Origin: UBA6168 sp964442355
GTDB taxonomy: Bacteria; Bacteroidota; Bacteroidia; Chitinophagales; Saprospiraceae
Assembly (NCBI GenBank): GCA_964442355.1
Contig: CAYTZS010000077.1
Location: 1-22,215 of the forward strand
DNA length: 22,215 bases
Direction of reading: 5' to 3'
Below, piece by piece: positions 6,453-16,200 of this stretch; within the stretch, counting starts at the first letter, position 1; each line of letters opens with the position of its first letter. The notes below the pieces were generated by a model. It was not told the DNA's origin, made no database searches, and saw only the letters and a list, made by a program, of their open reading frames with translations. Made by a program: the position numbers and the translations under genes.

Positions 6453-7505
6453 CTATAGCCCCAACCCCCTGCTTATCAAGTTCCTTTTGTAAACCTCAAT
6501 GTTCACTTTGTGGGCATCATAAGTCTCGGCGAACATGTGTTTGCCGGAGCCGTCACCTGTGGCCACGAAAAACATGTAGTTGTGCTTCTCCCGGTTCAGC
6601 ACTGCATCGAGACTTGGGATGCTGGCCATGCTAATGGGGCCCGGAGGCAGACCCGGGTACATGTAGGTGTTGTATGGTGAGTCGAGTGATTTGTATTTGG
6701 CAAGGTCACGGGCCTCCCAATCTCGGCTGGCAAACACGAGAGTCGGGTCAGCTTGCAACGGCCAGCCCTGCTCCACCCGGTTCAGGTAAACGCCCGCCAT
6801 CCGTGGCTTCTCTGCCTTGTCGTTTGTCTCCCGCTCCACGATACTTGCAACAGTGTAAACCTCCTCCCGGCTCAAGCCGAGCGCCCGAGCTTTTGCGTCT
6901 CGGTTGTCTGCAGCCCAAAAGCGGTCGTGCTCTTTCTTCATGCGCTCCATGAACTTACGGGGAGTCGTGTTCCAAAACACTTCGTAGGTGTTCGGGATGA
7001 ACAGCGAAAGCAATGTCTGTGGTGTGAAGCCAAGGCTGTCGAGGTAGGTCGTATCGTTGAGCAGCGTGACCAGTGCTAGGGAGTCCGGTTCAATGGCTTT
7101 TGCCACCTTGGCAGCGATGTGCTCAGGCAGGCGTTCGTTCACGAGCACCACCTTCACTGCCGACTGTTTTCCACTGCGCAAATGCTTTACAAGTTGGTAG
7201 CTGCTCATGCCCGGCGTAATCTCGTATCGGCCGCCCCGTCCATTGTAGTTCAGTCGGTTTGCCAATGTACGGAAGGAGTTTTCGTCGAGGATGAAATTGC
7301 CTGCCTGCAAGGAGTCCACCACCTGGTCGAGCGTGGCGTCCGTTGGTATCAACACATACTTCTTGGACAAACTAGCCGGTACGTTGGGCTTTAAAATAAA
7401 GCTCCATGCGAAGTAGCCAACCACTCCCGCCAACAGGATAATGAGCAGCAGGATGATTTTGAGAATGGGGCGTTTTTGGGTTGGTTCGGTGTGTTGTTGT
7501 TCCAT
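6453..7505 (-). CDS. mltG: Endolytic murein transglycosylase MltG (YceG-like)
   Basis: MltG cleaves nascent glycan strands inside the chain and is thought to end peptidoglycan polymerisation. The 350-residue protein has a cytoplasmic N terminus, one membrane helix (about 15-36), a LysM-like region, and the YceG catalytic domain with ASIVERET (Glu224 matches the catalytic Glu of E. coli MltG), then MAGVYLNRVEQGWPLQADPT and a C-terminal NYMFFVATGDGSGKHMFAETY. All hallmark blocks are intact. It lies 95 nt downstream of the amidohydrolase and may be the last gene of a panB-amidohydrolase-mltG transcript. The gap shows no full promoter box. Confidence 0.94.
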   Translation of the reverse strand: MEQQHTEPTQKRPILKIILLLIILLAGVVGYFAWSFILKPNVPASLSKKYVLIPTDATLDQVVDSLQAGNFILDENSFRTLANRLNYNGRGGRYEITPGMSSYQLVKHLRSGKQSAVKVVLVNERLPEHIAAKVAKAIEPDSLALVTLLNDTTYLDSLGFTPQTLLSLFIPNTYEVFWNTTPRKFMERMKKEHDRFWAADNRDAKARALGLSREEVYTVASIVERETNDKAEKPRMAGVYLNRVEQGWPLQADPTLVFASRDWEARDLAKYKSLDSPYNTYMYPGLPPGPISMASIPSLDAVLNREKHNYMFFVATGDGSGKHMFAETYDAHKVNIEVYKRNLISRGLGL

Positions 7506-7600
7506 TATGATGCTCGCTTTCGTGGCTGTACAGCCTGCTCATTTTGATGTTTTAAACGGAATTGCTGGATTCCGGTAGTTTTTGATTTAGTCAGGTGTTT

Positions 7601-8890
7601 TTATTTGTCTTCACGGTAAATCTTCCCTTCCTTCATCACGAACCGCATGCGCAGCATGGCCTTGATGTCGGTGAGCGGGTCGCCGTCCACGGCCACGATG
7701 TCGGCTAGTTTGCCCTTCTCGATGGTGCCCAAGTCGGCGCTCTTGTTCAATAAGGCAGCAGAAGTCACTGTCGCCGATTTGATGGCTTCGATGGGTGGCA
7801 TCCCTGCCTCGTTCATGAACACAAACTCCCAAGCATTCTCTCCGTGTTGGCTCACCCCGGCGTCGGTGCCAAAAGCGATTTTGACACCAGCCTTGTACGC
7901 TTTGCCGAAGGTAGCCTGAATCTGTGGCCCAACGATGGCTGCTTTCATCGCCACCACCCTGGGGAAGTAGCCCTCTTGTTTTGCCTTTTCTGCTACGAAC
8001 TTACCCGCGCTAATCGTCGGCACGTAGTAGGTGCCTTTTTGCTTCATCAAGCCCATGATTTCATCGGTCATAAACGTGCCGTGCTCGATGCTCGTCACGC
8101 CCGCCAGCACTGCCCGCTTCATGCCCTCGTCGCCGTGACAATGTGCCGCCACGGTAAACCCGTAGTCCTTTGCTGCCGCAACGACAGCTGCGATTTCTTC
8201 CTCCCGGAACTGTGGGTTCAGCCCGTTTGCGGCCACGCTTAGCACACCGCCTGTAGCCGTGATTTTGATGAGGTCGGCGCCGTTCTTGTAGCGGTGGCGC
8301 ACGGCGTCCCAAGCTTCGTCGGGGCTGTTGATGACGCCCTCTGCGGGGCCGGGGTCGCCCATCATGTCCTTCCGGACGCCATTGGTTGGGTCGGCGTGGC
8401 CACCCGTGGTAGCGATGCTTTTTTCTGCGGTAAAAATGCGTGGACCATCCACCAGTCCTTGATTGATGGCATTGCGGAGCGAAACGTTGACGCCGCTGCC
8501 GCCGAGGTCACGCACGGTGGTGAAGCCAGCCATCAGCGTTTTTTTTCCAAAAACCTCCGCCTGGTAGGCCACGTCGGCAGGGTTCAGCCGGAATTTTTCC
8601 TCATAGCTTTTGGGGTTGCTCTCGCCTTCCACGTGGATGTGCATGTCCATCAGCCCTGGCATGACGGTTTTGCTTTTCAGGTCAACGACCTTGGCATCGG
8701 CGGGGGCTTTGGCGTAGCCCTTCTGTACCTCCTTGATGCGGGTGCCCTCCACGATGACGGTCATTTCGGATTTGGCGCTGTTGTCGGTGCAGTCAATCAG
8801 CTTGCCGCAGTGCAGGTAGGTAGTTTGCGAAGCGGCAGAAATGGCCAGCAGCAGTGCGGCAAATGATGCGAGATGTTTGATGTTGCGCAT
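7601..8890 (-). CDS. Exported metal-dependent amidohydrolase (imidazolonepropionase/prolidase-like)
   Basis: The 429-residue protein begins with a signal peptide (residues 1 to about 21, ending near SAASQ), so it should act in the periplasm or outside. The amidohydrolase TIM barrel is complete: HxH at His84 and His86, a metal-bridging Lys209 (DLIKITATGG), His250 (AAHCHGDEG), His270 (SIEHGTF) and Asp343 (AFGTDAG). The C-terminal KGKLADIVAVDGDPL closes the composite beta-domain. This subfamily includes Xaa-Pro and Xaa-Arg dipeptidases; the substrate cannot be read from the sequence, and a dipeptide is the best guess. It starts 30 nt after the panB stop, so co-transcription with panB is likely, although no pathway link is evident. 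Confidence 0.9.
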   Translation of the reverse strand: MRNIKHLASFAALLLAISAASQTTYLHCGKLIDCTDNSAKSEMTVIVEGTRIKEVQKGYAKAPADAKVVDLKSKTVMPGLMDMHIHVEGESNPKSYEEKFRLNPADVAYQAEVFGKKTLMAGFTTVRDLGGSGVNVSLRNAINQGLVDGPRIFTAEKSIATTGGHADPTNGVRKDMMGDPGPAEGVINSPDEAWDAVRHRYKNGADLIKITATGGVLSVAANGLNPQFREEEIAAVVAAAKDYGFTVAAHCHGDEGMKRAVLAGVTSIEHGTFMTDEIMGLMKQKGTYYVPTISAGKFVAEKAKQEGYFPRVVAMKAAIVGPQIQATFGKAYKAGVKIAFGTDAGVSQHGENAWEFVFMNEAGMPPIEAIKSATVTSAALLNKSADLGTIEKGKLADIVAVDGDPLTDIKAMLRMRFVMKEGKIYREDK

Positions 8891-8920
8891 TGATTTTTGT
8901 TGAAAAAAAAGGCAGATGAT

Positions 8921-9736
8921 TCAATATTGCTCGTGCTCATTTGGGAAATCCTTGCCTTTTACGTCGGCACAGTAGGCTTCCACAGCCCCTTTTATTCCCT
9001 CAAAAAGCTCCATGTAACGTCGAAGAAACCGTGGTTGAAACTCATGCGTGATACCCAGCATGTCGTGCGTCACGAGTACCTGACCATCGGCGTGCATGCC
9101 AGCCCCAATGCCGATGGTCGGGATGTGCAGGCTATCGCTCACTTCTTTGGTCAGTGTAGCGGGTATTTTTTCCAAAACCAGCGCAAAGCAGCCGATTTCT
9201 TCCAGCAACTTGGCATCTTCCTTGAGTTTGGCGGCTTCCCACTCCTCCTTTGCCCGCACTTGGTAAGTTCCGAATTTGTAGATGCTCTGAGGCGTGAGTC
9301 CAAGGTGCCCCATCACCGGAATGCCTGCCGAAAGGATGCGTTTTACACTTTTGGCTATCTCCGAGCCACCCTCCATCTTCACGGCATGGGCCCCCGATTC
9401 CTTCATGATGCGGATAGCACTCTCCAGCGCTACGCGGCTACTGCCCTGGTAATATCCGAAAGGCAAATCCACGACTACCAGCGCTTTTTTCACGCCCCGC
9501 ACCACAGAGGCAGCGTGGTAAATCATCTGGTCGAGGGTGATGGGCAATGTAGTCTCGTGACCCGCCATCACGTTGGAAGCTGAGTCGCCCACGAGTATGA
9601 CGTCCACCCCGCCCTCATCAAGGATGCGGGCCATGGAGTAGTCGTAGCCAGTGAGCATGGTGATTTTTTCGCCCCGCAGCTTCATGGCTTGCAAGACGTG
9701 GACGGTGATGCGCTTGACTTCTTTTGTTACTGACAT
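8921..9736 (-). CDS. panB: 3-methyl-2-oxobutanoate hydroxymethyltransferase
   Basis: PanB adds a hydroxymethyl group from methylenetetrahydrofolate to 2-oxoisovalerate, giving ketopantoate, the first committed step to pantothenate and coenzyme A. The 271-residue product (ATG at 9736, MSVTKEVKRITVHVLQAMK) matches the usual size. Blocks include KITMLTGYDYSMARI, VDVILVGDSASNVMAGH, the metal- and substrate-binding VKMEGG, PVMGHLGLTPQS, and IGIGAGMHADGQVLVTHDMLG. A longer in-frame start at 9880 would add 48 residues (including a hydrophobic stretch) not seen in the family, and it begins upstream of the predicted promoter. The other pantothenate genes are not in the window. Confidence 0.97.
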   Translation of the reverse strand: MSVTKEVKRITVHVLQAMKLRGEKITMLTGYDYSMARILDEGGVDVILVGDSASNVMAGHETTLPITLDQMIYHAASVVRGVKKALVVVDLPFGYYQGSSRVALESAIRIMKESGAHAVKMEGGSEIAKSVKRILSAGIPVMGHLGLTPQSIYKFGTYQVRAKEEWEAAKLKEDAKLLEEIGCFALVLEKIPATLTKEVSDSLHIPTIGIGAGMHADGQVLVTHDMLGITHEFQPRFLRRYMELFEGIKGAVEAYCADVKGKDFPNEHEQY

Positions 9737-9853
9737 GGTGCGAAATTGTGTTTGTGCGCTGGTGTGCTCGCTTGTTTGAAGGTGCTGGTAATTGGCAATG
9801 CCCAAAAGCATGCAAGCACTCAAATACCCAAACACACAGCTCATTCCTACCGC

Positions 9854-9861
9854 CAAAGGTA
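9854..9861 (-). promoter_or_regulatory. Promoter -7 element for panB
   Basis: The minus strand reads TACCTTTG, identical to the rpmI -7 box, about 118 nt before the panB ATG and within the 196-bp divergent gap to the next gene. The -33 region at the expected distance does not contain TTG, so this is weaker than the infC and rpmI promoters. Confidence 0.45.
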
Positions 9862-9932
9862 AAAGTTTCTGCCATTCCATAATATTGCGACAGTTTTGTG
9901 CCGCCTAATAAATAGGGTGGCAACAAAGAAGC

Positions 9933-12539
9933 ATGAAAAGAATCAAAAAGCCTTTACTCATAACCCTTTTCGCAGTGGTAGCCATTGCCATTCTTGGCCA
10001 GTTTGTCCGGCTGCCGTTGCTGCCTGTCCATCCACACGAGGCCATTCCCCGCCACACGGCGGTGGCGCTCCAGCTTGGCGCTGACGGCCTTCGGCAACTG
10101 CAATCGGAGGAAGGTAAAAATAGCTTGGCCAAACTAGCTGTACCCGCTGCGCTGTTGGCGGATTGGGGAGCTTTTGAGCAGCATTTTGCCCCCATTTTTA
10201 TCCAAAAAAAACAAGCCGAGGCATTCGTGATTTTGCAGCCCACCCGCAGCAGTGGCCTGGATGCGATGTTCATCTTCGATGAAATGCGGGGCAACGACCT
10301 CGATGTCATTTTGAGGAAAAACAAGGATTGGCGGATGCGGAAGTCCATTTTCAAGGACAACGATGTGTTCACCGTTCAGCTAGGCGAGGAAGAATTTGCC
10401 CTAGCCCGCTACCGCAACCTGCTGCTGTTTGCTCGCCATGCCTACCTCGTGGAAAATGCCCTCAGCCAATTGGGCAGGCCCGCCAGCTCGCTCTGCCGTG
10501 ACAGCGGTTTCTCCGGCGTGGCCAAGGGCATGGTTTCTTCAAAAAAAAGCATTCCTGTGCTGGTCAACCTCGCTGAACTTGGACCTCAGTTCAGCCCGCT
10601 GCTCGACCCCGCCCGGGTGCGTTCGCTCGGTGGGCTGGGGCAGGTGGCCCGATGGCTGCGCCTCGATTTGCCCATCGGAAGCGAGGGCACGGAGTGGCGT
10701 GGCGCCTTCAGCATGGCCGTTGGTCACCCCGTCATGGATGCCAACGCCAAGGGCCAGCCGCACTCGTTCAGCCAAGCCCTCGGTGCTTTGCCCGACAATC
10801 TGGCGGCCTTCGCTTGGCTCTCCTGCGACCGCATCACCGCTGCGGCGGAGACGGGGCTTTGGCGCACCTATATCGCACCTTGGGCTGCCGACGAGGTGGC
10901 CATCGCCGTTGGCGAACCGCTGGAAAACGGCGCTGCCGAGCAGTTTTTGTTGCTCAAAACCAAGGACAGCAAAGCGGCGGAGGCAAAACTGGAAGCCCTT
11001 GCAAAACGCCTTGAAAGCTCGGAAGCAGCTGATTTTCAGTTGTTTAAAGTCCGACGATTCAGTGGCCTGCCGCTCGACGAGATGCTGCAATTGGGCAAAA
11101 ACCTCCACGACCCCTACGGTACGGTGCTCGGCAACTACGTGCTTTTTTCCAATTCAAAAACGGGCTTGGAGCGATGGTTGGGCAAGTATTTGGCTGGGCA
11201 GACGTGCTCAAAAAACGTGGACTTCCTGCAATCGTTGAACAAGCTTCCCGAACAGGCCGATGGGCTGCTGTTTTTCGAGAGCGATCGAGCGTGGCCGCTG
11301 GCTTCGCAGTTTTTTGATGAAAAAATGCTGGCTGAAATCGGACGCAACCCACTGGATTTCAACCAGTTGACTGCGACGTTTACTCGGCGAGGCAAGGTTT
11401 GCGACCTGCAATTTGCAACCCCAGCCATGACAGCCAAAGCACAGGAAACGGCCCCTGCCAACATCCTTTGGAAAGCGCCGCTTGGCAATGTCGTAGCTAT
11501 CCCCCCCGCCATTTTCACCAACCCGCAGACTGGCGAGCTGGAGATTTTTGTGCAAGATGCCAGTCGAACGATTTACCTGCTCTCGAAGGCTGGGCGGATT
11601 CTGTGGCGGCGAGAGTTGGGCGAGCCCATCCGTTCAAAAATTTGGCAACTCGACCTCAACAACGACCAAGAGGTGCAGTTTGCCTTCAGCACGGCCAGCG
11701 GCATCTTCGTCGTTGACCACACTGGCGAGGACGTGGCAGGGTTTCCGCTCAAGCTGCAAACCCCAGCCAGCAACGGCGTGACGGTCATTGATTTTTTCAA
11801 AAGCAGTGAGTACGAGTTTTTCATTGCCTGCGAAAACGGAACGGCCTATGGCTTCAACGAAAAGGGTAGTCCAGTGGAAGGTTGGCGGCCCAAGATGGGC
11901 GTCGGCGTGGTGCGTCATCCGCTCACCCACTTCCAAGCGAAGGGCAAGGACTTCCTCGTGCTGCTCGACACAGCGGGCATCATGCAGGTTTTCCAAAAGA
12001 ACGGTGAGCCACGCTTTCCAAAGAAGGATTTGCAGGCCAAGTTTTTGCAAAGCCCTGATTTTCAGGCAGATGGCGACAATTACCGCATCGTGGCCTGCGA
12101 CGAAAAAGGTCGGGTCAGTGTTACGAACCTCGAAGGTGCCGACTTCAAACTGGGCTTGGAGGTGGGCAAAAAACAAGCCGTCAGATTTGCCTTCGCTGAC
12201 GTGACGGGCGACGAACGTAAGGATTACCTCGCCTTGAGCGGCATCGACCTCGCCGTGTTTTATTATGAAAAAAGCAGTTTCAAAAAAGCGTTCAAGTACC
12301 AATTCGGACAAGCGCAGGATGCCGTTTTTGCGGTAGCGTGGGCAAAGCGGGAGGCGTTCGTGGGCACGGTTTGCGAAGCAAAAAGCCAAATCAGCTTGTT
12401 CGATGGGCAGGGCAAGCTGTTGCCGCAATTCCCACTGGCAGGTACGACGGCCTTCTCCATTGTTGACCTGTTAGGCGACGGCAAACCAGTGGTGGTAGCT
12501 GGCAACGGGGCAAGCGTGGTGGCTTATTCGTTGGAGTAA
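9933..12539 (+). CDS. Membrane-anchored protein of unknown function with C-terminal propeller-like half
   Basis: I do not recognise a characterised family for this 868-residue protein. A short basic start is followed by one hydrophobic segment (about 8-24), so it is probably anchored in the inner membrane with the rest outside the cytoplasm. Residues about 35-500 contain segments such as PRHTAVALQLGADGL and NLLLFARHAYLVENAL that recall the DUF3352 type; that link is tentative. From about 510 onward come repeated blocks typical of PQQ/FG-GAP-like beta-propellers: IYLLSKAGRILWRREL, IFVVDHTGEDVAGFP, AYGFNEKGSPVEGW, VTGDERKDYLAL, LFDGQGKLLPQFP, VDLLGDGKPVVVAG. The frame is open throughout, with strong coding bias. 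It is divergent from panB and 151 nt upstream of the acetyltransferase gene. Confidence 0.85.
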   Translation: MKRIKKPLLITLFAVVAIAILGQFVRLPLLPVHPHEAIPRHTAVALQLGADGLRQLQSEEGKNSLAKLAVPAALLADWGAFEQHFAPIFIQKKQAEAFVILQPTRSSGLDAMFIFDEMRGNDLDVILRKNKDWRMRKSIFKDNDVFTVQLGEEEFALARYRNLLLFARHAYLVENALSQLGRPASSLCRDSGFSGVAKGMVSSKKSIPVLVNLAELGPQFSPLLDPARVRSLGGLGQVARWLRLDLPIGSEGTEWRGAFSMAVGHPVMDANAKGQPHSFSQALGALPDNLAAFAWLSCDRITAAAETGLWRTYIAPWAADEVAIAVGEPLENGAAEQFLLLKTKDSKAAEAKLEALAKRLESSEAADFQLFKVRRFSGLPLDEMLQLGKNLHDPYGTVLGNYVLFSNSKTGLERWLGKYLAGQTCSKNVDFLQSLNKLPEQADGLLFFESDRAWPLASQFFDEKMLAEIGRNPLDFNQLTATFTRRGKVCDLQFATPAMTAKAQETAPANILWKAPLGNVVAIPPAIFTNPQTGELEIFVQDASRTIYLLSKAGRILWRRELGEPIRSKIWQLDLNNDQEVQFAFSTASGIFVVDHTGEDVAGFPLKLQTPASNGVTVIDFFKSSEYEFFIACENGTAYGFNEKGSPVEGWRPKMGVGVVRHPLTHFQAKGKDFLVLLDTAGIMQVFQKNGEPRFPKKDLQAKFLQSPDFQADGDNYRIVACDEKGRVSVTNLEGADFKLGLEVGKKQAVRFAFADVTGDERKDYLALSGIDLAVFYYEKSSFKKAFKYQFGQAQDAVFAVAWAKREAFVGTVCEAKSQISLFDGQGKLLPQFPLAGTTAFSIVDLLGDGKPVVVAGNGASVVAYSLE

Positions 12540-12690
12540 GTTCATGGGATGGCGAGTTTTGAGTTGGGGGCCGAAGCCTGTGTTTTCAAGGAAATCGAGC
12601 AAACATTGCCTTTCTCGGTGGAATCCTTCCAAAAGCTTGGGTTTTTTCCGTTTTTTGCAAAAAAATTTAAACCTCCGTATCAAACATCCC

Positions 12691-13230
12691 ATGCTACTGG
12701 AACACCTCACCACCGACCGCCTGCGGTTTAGGCCGCTGACTCTTGCTGACAAGCCTCGCTTGATGGGCTTCTTTGCTGACCCCATTGCCACCGAATTTCA
12801 CTTCATCAAGACTGACCTCGACAACTATGCCGACACTTGGCTGCGTCGCCAATTGGGCCGCTACGCCAATGAGCAGGGTGGGCTTCATGCTGTCGAGCTG
12901 CTCGAAACGGGCGAGCTAGTTGGGCAAGCTGGGCTGCTGTACCAGTGGGTGGACGGCATCCCGAAATGGGAAGTGGGCTACCATTTCTTCCGGGAACACT
13001 GGGGGAAGGGCTATGCCACCGAGGCCGCCCAAGCCTGCCGCAATTTTTGCTTCGAAAACGAAATGGCCGAGACGCTGATTTCGCTTATCCACCCTGACAA
13101 CATTCGCTCGCAAGCTGTCGCAAAACGAAATGGAATGACCGAGTGGAAGCGGACGACTTGGCGGGAGATGCCCGTGGTCGTGTACCGGATTAGGTGGCCG
13201 GAGTGGGAGGATTTGAGAATGAAAAATTGA
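12691..13230 (+). CDS. GNAT-family N-acetyltransferase (RimJ/RimL-like)
   Basis: The 179-residue product follows the GNAT fold of the RimJ/RimL group: an N-terminal TDRLRFRPLTLADKPRL, the central beta strands with ELVGQAGLLYQW and KWEVGYHF, the acetyl-CoA loop HWGKGYATEAAQ, and the late HPDNIRSQAVAKRNGM. It likely acetylates an amine of a small molecule or protein N terminus; the acceptor is unknown. The ATG at 12691 gives the family start (MLLEHLTTDRLRF). A longer frame from 12544 adds about 49 unrelated residues from the intergenic region. Its last codons run into the left arm of the large inverted repeat at 13225-13286. Confidence 0.9.
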   Translation: MLLEHLTTDRLRFRPLTLADKPRLMGFFADPIATEFHFIKTDLDNYADTWLRRQLGRYANEQGGLHAVELLETGELVGQAGLLYQWVDGIPKWEVGYHFFREHWGKGYATEAAQACRNFCFENEMAETLISLIHPDNIRSQAVAKRNGMTEWKRTTWREMPVVVYRIRWPEWEDLRMKN

Positions 13231-13286
13231 AAATGGAGAATTGAAAATTACGTTACTACCCAATTTTCAATTCTCCATTTTCAATT
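13225..13286. terminator. Long perfect inverted repeat between convergent genes, probable bidirectional terminator
   Basis: Arms of 25 nt (13225-13249 and 13262-13286) are perfectly complementary around a 12-nt loop. Each arm holds two copies of ATTGAAAA separated by TGGAGA. The left arm includes the acetyltransferase stop codon (13228-13230), and the right arm ends one base before the stop codon of the minus-strand repeat protein (13288-13290). The position suits a two-way terminator, although there is no long T tract on either side. The internal direct repeat also suggests a dispersed repeat element. Confidence 0.6.
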
Positions 13287-13287
13287 C

Positions 13288-16200
13288 TCACTCCACCCTC
13301 ACCACCTTCATCTCCACCCGTTGATTTTTCGCCCTGCCTTCTGGTGTTGAGTTGCTGGCCACGGGGTTGCGCTTTCCGTAGCCTTTGTAGGTGATGCGGC
13401 TGGTAGGCAGTCCCTTTTCCACGAGGTATTGGGCAACGGATTTTGCCCGCTCGGTGCTCAATTTGTCGCAAAACTCATGCGACGGGATGCCGTTGGTGTG
13501 GCCGCCTACCTCGATGGCGATGCCTTGGTTTTCCTGCAAGAAATCGAACAGCTCGTCGAGGGTGGGGCGAGAGGTTGGGTCCATGTTGGTGCTGTCAGGT
13601 TGGAAGTAGATTTTTTCCAGTTTGATGGTCTCCCCACTGCGCAGGTTGTTGGCCGAAAGCTCAGGAATAATGCGGGTTTTGACTTCAAAAGAAGCAGTCG
13701 CCGTGCAGCCGTTTTCGTCGGTGACGGTCACCGAATGCTGCCCTGCGGGTAGGGTAGTGGCGTTTACGACGGTCTCGGCATTGTCCCATTTGTACGTGAA
13801 ACTGCCGGTACCGCCACTGGCCTCCACGGTGGCCTTGCCATTGCTGGTTTTGTCGGTCGTGGCGGGTCTGATTTTCGTAACGATGGCTTTCACGGGCTTG
13901 GGCTCCGTCACCTGCTTGGCTGTAGTCACCGATTTGCCAGTGGCATCGGTGATGGTTACGGAGAAATTGCCCACGCTCAGACCCTCGACCGTTTCCGTTT
14001 TTTTGCCATTGCTCCAACTGATGTCGAAAGGTGCCTTCCCTCCCTCAATCGACAGTGCGAGTTTCGTGGTTTCGCCCGCACATTTGATTTCTTTTTCTTG
14101 CGAAATGGTCACTTCCAATGGCAAGATATTCTCTGAAATGCTCACTGTTGCCGTTTCAATGCATCCGTTGACATCGGTGGCCGAGACGTAATGCGTTCCG
14201 GGTGCGAGCTTGGTAGCTGTGGCTGCCGCCTCGCCGTTGTCCCATTTGTAGATGAAGCTGCCCGCGCCGCCAGTGGCCTTTGCAGTAGCTTTGCCGTCCG
14301 AATTGCCAGTGCTGGCTGGGGCGTCCATCTTTGCCGTCAGGCTGATGGCGGGAGCGTCCTTCACCACAAATTTTGCGGTAGCGGTCGTGCCTGTGGCGTC
14401 CGTCACGGTTAGGTCGTAAGCGCCAGCGGACAGCCAATCGGCAGTGGCCGACTGCCCGCCACCCGCCCAGTTGTATTTGAACGGACCTTTGCCGCCGCTC
14501 ACTTCTGCCGCCAGCGATGCCGATTTTTCTCCGACACACTTGATTTCGTTTGCTTGTGAAATACTCACCGCCAACGCAAGGATGTTCTCCGAAATGCTCA
14601 CGGTGGCATTAGCAGAGCAGCCATTTGCGTCGGTGACGGTGACAGTGTGGTTGCCGGGGCCGAGTTTGATGGCGGTGGCTGTTGATTCGCCATTGTCCCA
14701 CTTGTAGGTCAGATTGCCTGTGCCACCAGTTGCTTTGACCGTCGATTTGCCGTCCGAGTTGCCTGTGCTGGCCGGAGCGTCCACTTTGGCAGTGAGCGTG
14801 ATGGGCTTGGGTTCTACTATCTCGATGTTGGATGTGGCCGTCTGACCTTTGGAGTCGGTCACGGTCAGGGAGTAGCTGCCTGCTGACAGGCCACTGGCTA
14901 GTTCGCTGGCTGGTTCTGAGGAACTCCACTTGTACTTGTAGGGTTCTTTGCCGCCTTTGACGGTCGTCCTGATGACTGCCGTATTTTCACCAAAACACTT
15001 GATTTCGGTTTGAAGTGCGATGGTAACGTTCATTGGCAGCAAATTCTCCACGATGCTGACCGAGGCAGTGGCGGTGCATCCTGCTCCATCGGTCACAGTT
15101 ACCATGTGGTTGCCTTCGCCGAGCTTGGTGGCAACGGCAGTTGTCTCGCCAGTGCTCCATTTGAAGGTAAAATTGCCAGTGCCTCCCGTTGCTGTCACGG
15201 TTGCTTTGCCGTCTGCTTTTCCAGTGCTGGCAGCAGCGTCCACTTTCACGGATGGGGTGATGGGGGTTGCGTCTTTCACCTCAAAACTTGCCGATGCCGT
15301 CTGGCCAGTTGCATCGGTGACGGTGATGGTGTAGCTGCCAGGTGCAAGTGTTGTGAGGTTGGCGCCTGCCATCAAGCTGGGGTTGTTCCACTGGAACTGG
15401 TAGGGCGTTTTGCCGCCCGTCACATCGGCTTTGATGGCAGCGTCTTTTGCACCAGCGCATCCGATGGCTTTTGTTTGAGAAATGGCGACGCTTAGTTTGC
15501 TGACCATGCGACGGATGTCCACGATGGCCGTGGTGGTACAGCCTGCCCGGTCGGTGACGGTAACCGAATGGCTGCCTTCGCCGAGGGCAGTGGCTTTGGC
15601 GGCAGTCTCGCCGTTGTCCCATTTGTAGGTGTAGGCAGGGTTGCCGCCGCTGACGTTCACCACCGCAACGCCATCGGCAGCGCCACTTTCACCAGCAGGT
15701 TTGTCCTGAACAGCGGTGGCAGTGATGTTGGGGTTCAGGATGGGGAATTTCACCGACTTCGTTTTCCCTTTGCTGTCGGTGACGGTGAGCGAATACTCGC
15801 CGGGGCCGAGGTTTTGGGGATTGGTGCCCGTGAGGCCGCCATCCCAGGCGTAGGTGTAAGGTTCCGTGCCACCACTCACGGTCACTTTCAGCGCAGCGTC
15901 TTTTTTGTTTGCTCCGCAACTGAGCGGTTTGTCGAGCAAGCAGGTGACGGACATGGCGTCGGCCTTTTGGATGAGGTAGAGGCCCTTGTCGTTGGTGCCG
16001 ATCCAGACAGCGTTTTCAGCGTCGATGGCCATGCACGATACGTCTTGGCTGGTAAACTCCTGCGCCGGGCCGAATACCGTGGCCTCTTCTGTGGCCGGGT
16101 CGAAGCGGGCAACGATTTGCGAAGCGACCCAAAGCAGGCCGTTGCCGTCCACAGCGATGTCCACCACTTCGCCCTCGGTGAGGCTGGCGTCAATGTCCAC

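Noticed and set aside
9737..9880. 48-residue N-terminal extension of PanB
   Set aside because: The extension is not seen in the family, has a stray hydrophobic stretch, and contains the predicted promoter -7 box at 9854-9861.
11634..12428. A 264-codon minus-strand frame inside the 868-residue protein gene
   Set aside because: The opposite strand has a continuous 868-codon frame with a membrane segment and propeller repeats; this frame has no family features and is a shadow.
12544..12690. Long in-frame start of the GNAT gene
   Set aside because: The added 49 residues have no similarity to acetyltransferases and cover ordinary intergenic sequence.
13672..15954. Regular repeats that might suggest a CRISPR array
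   Set aside because: The period is about 457 nt, the repeats are diverged and coding in one frame, and no short identical repeats with unique spacers are present.
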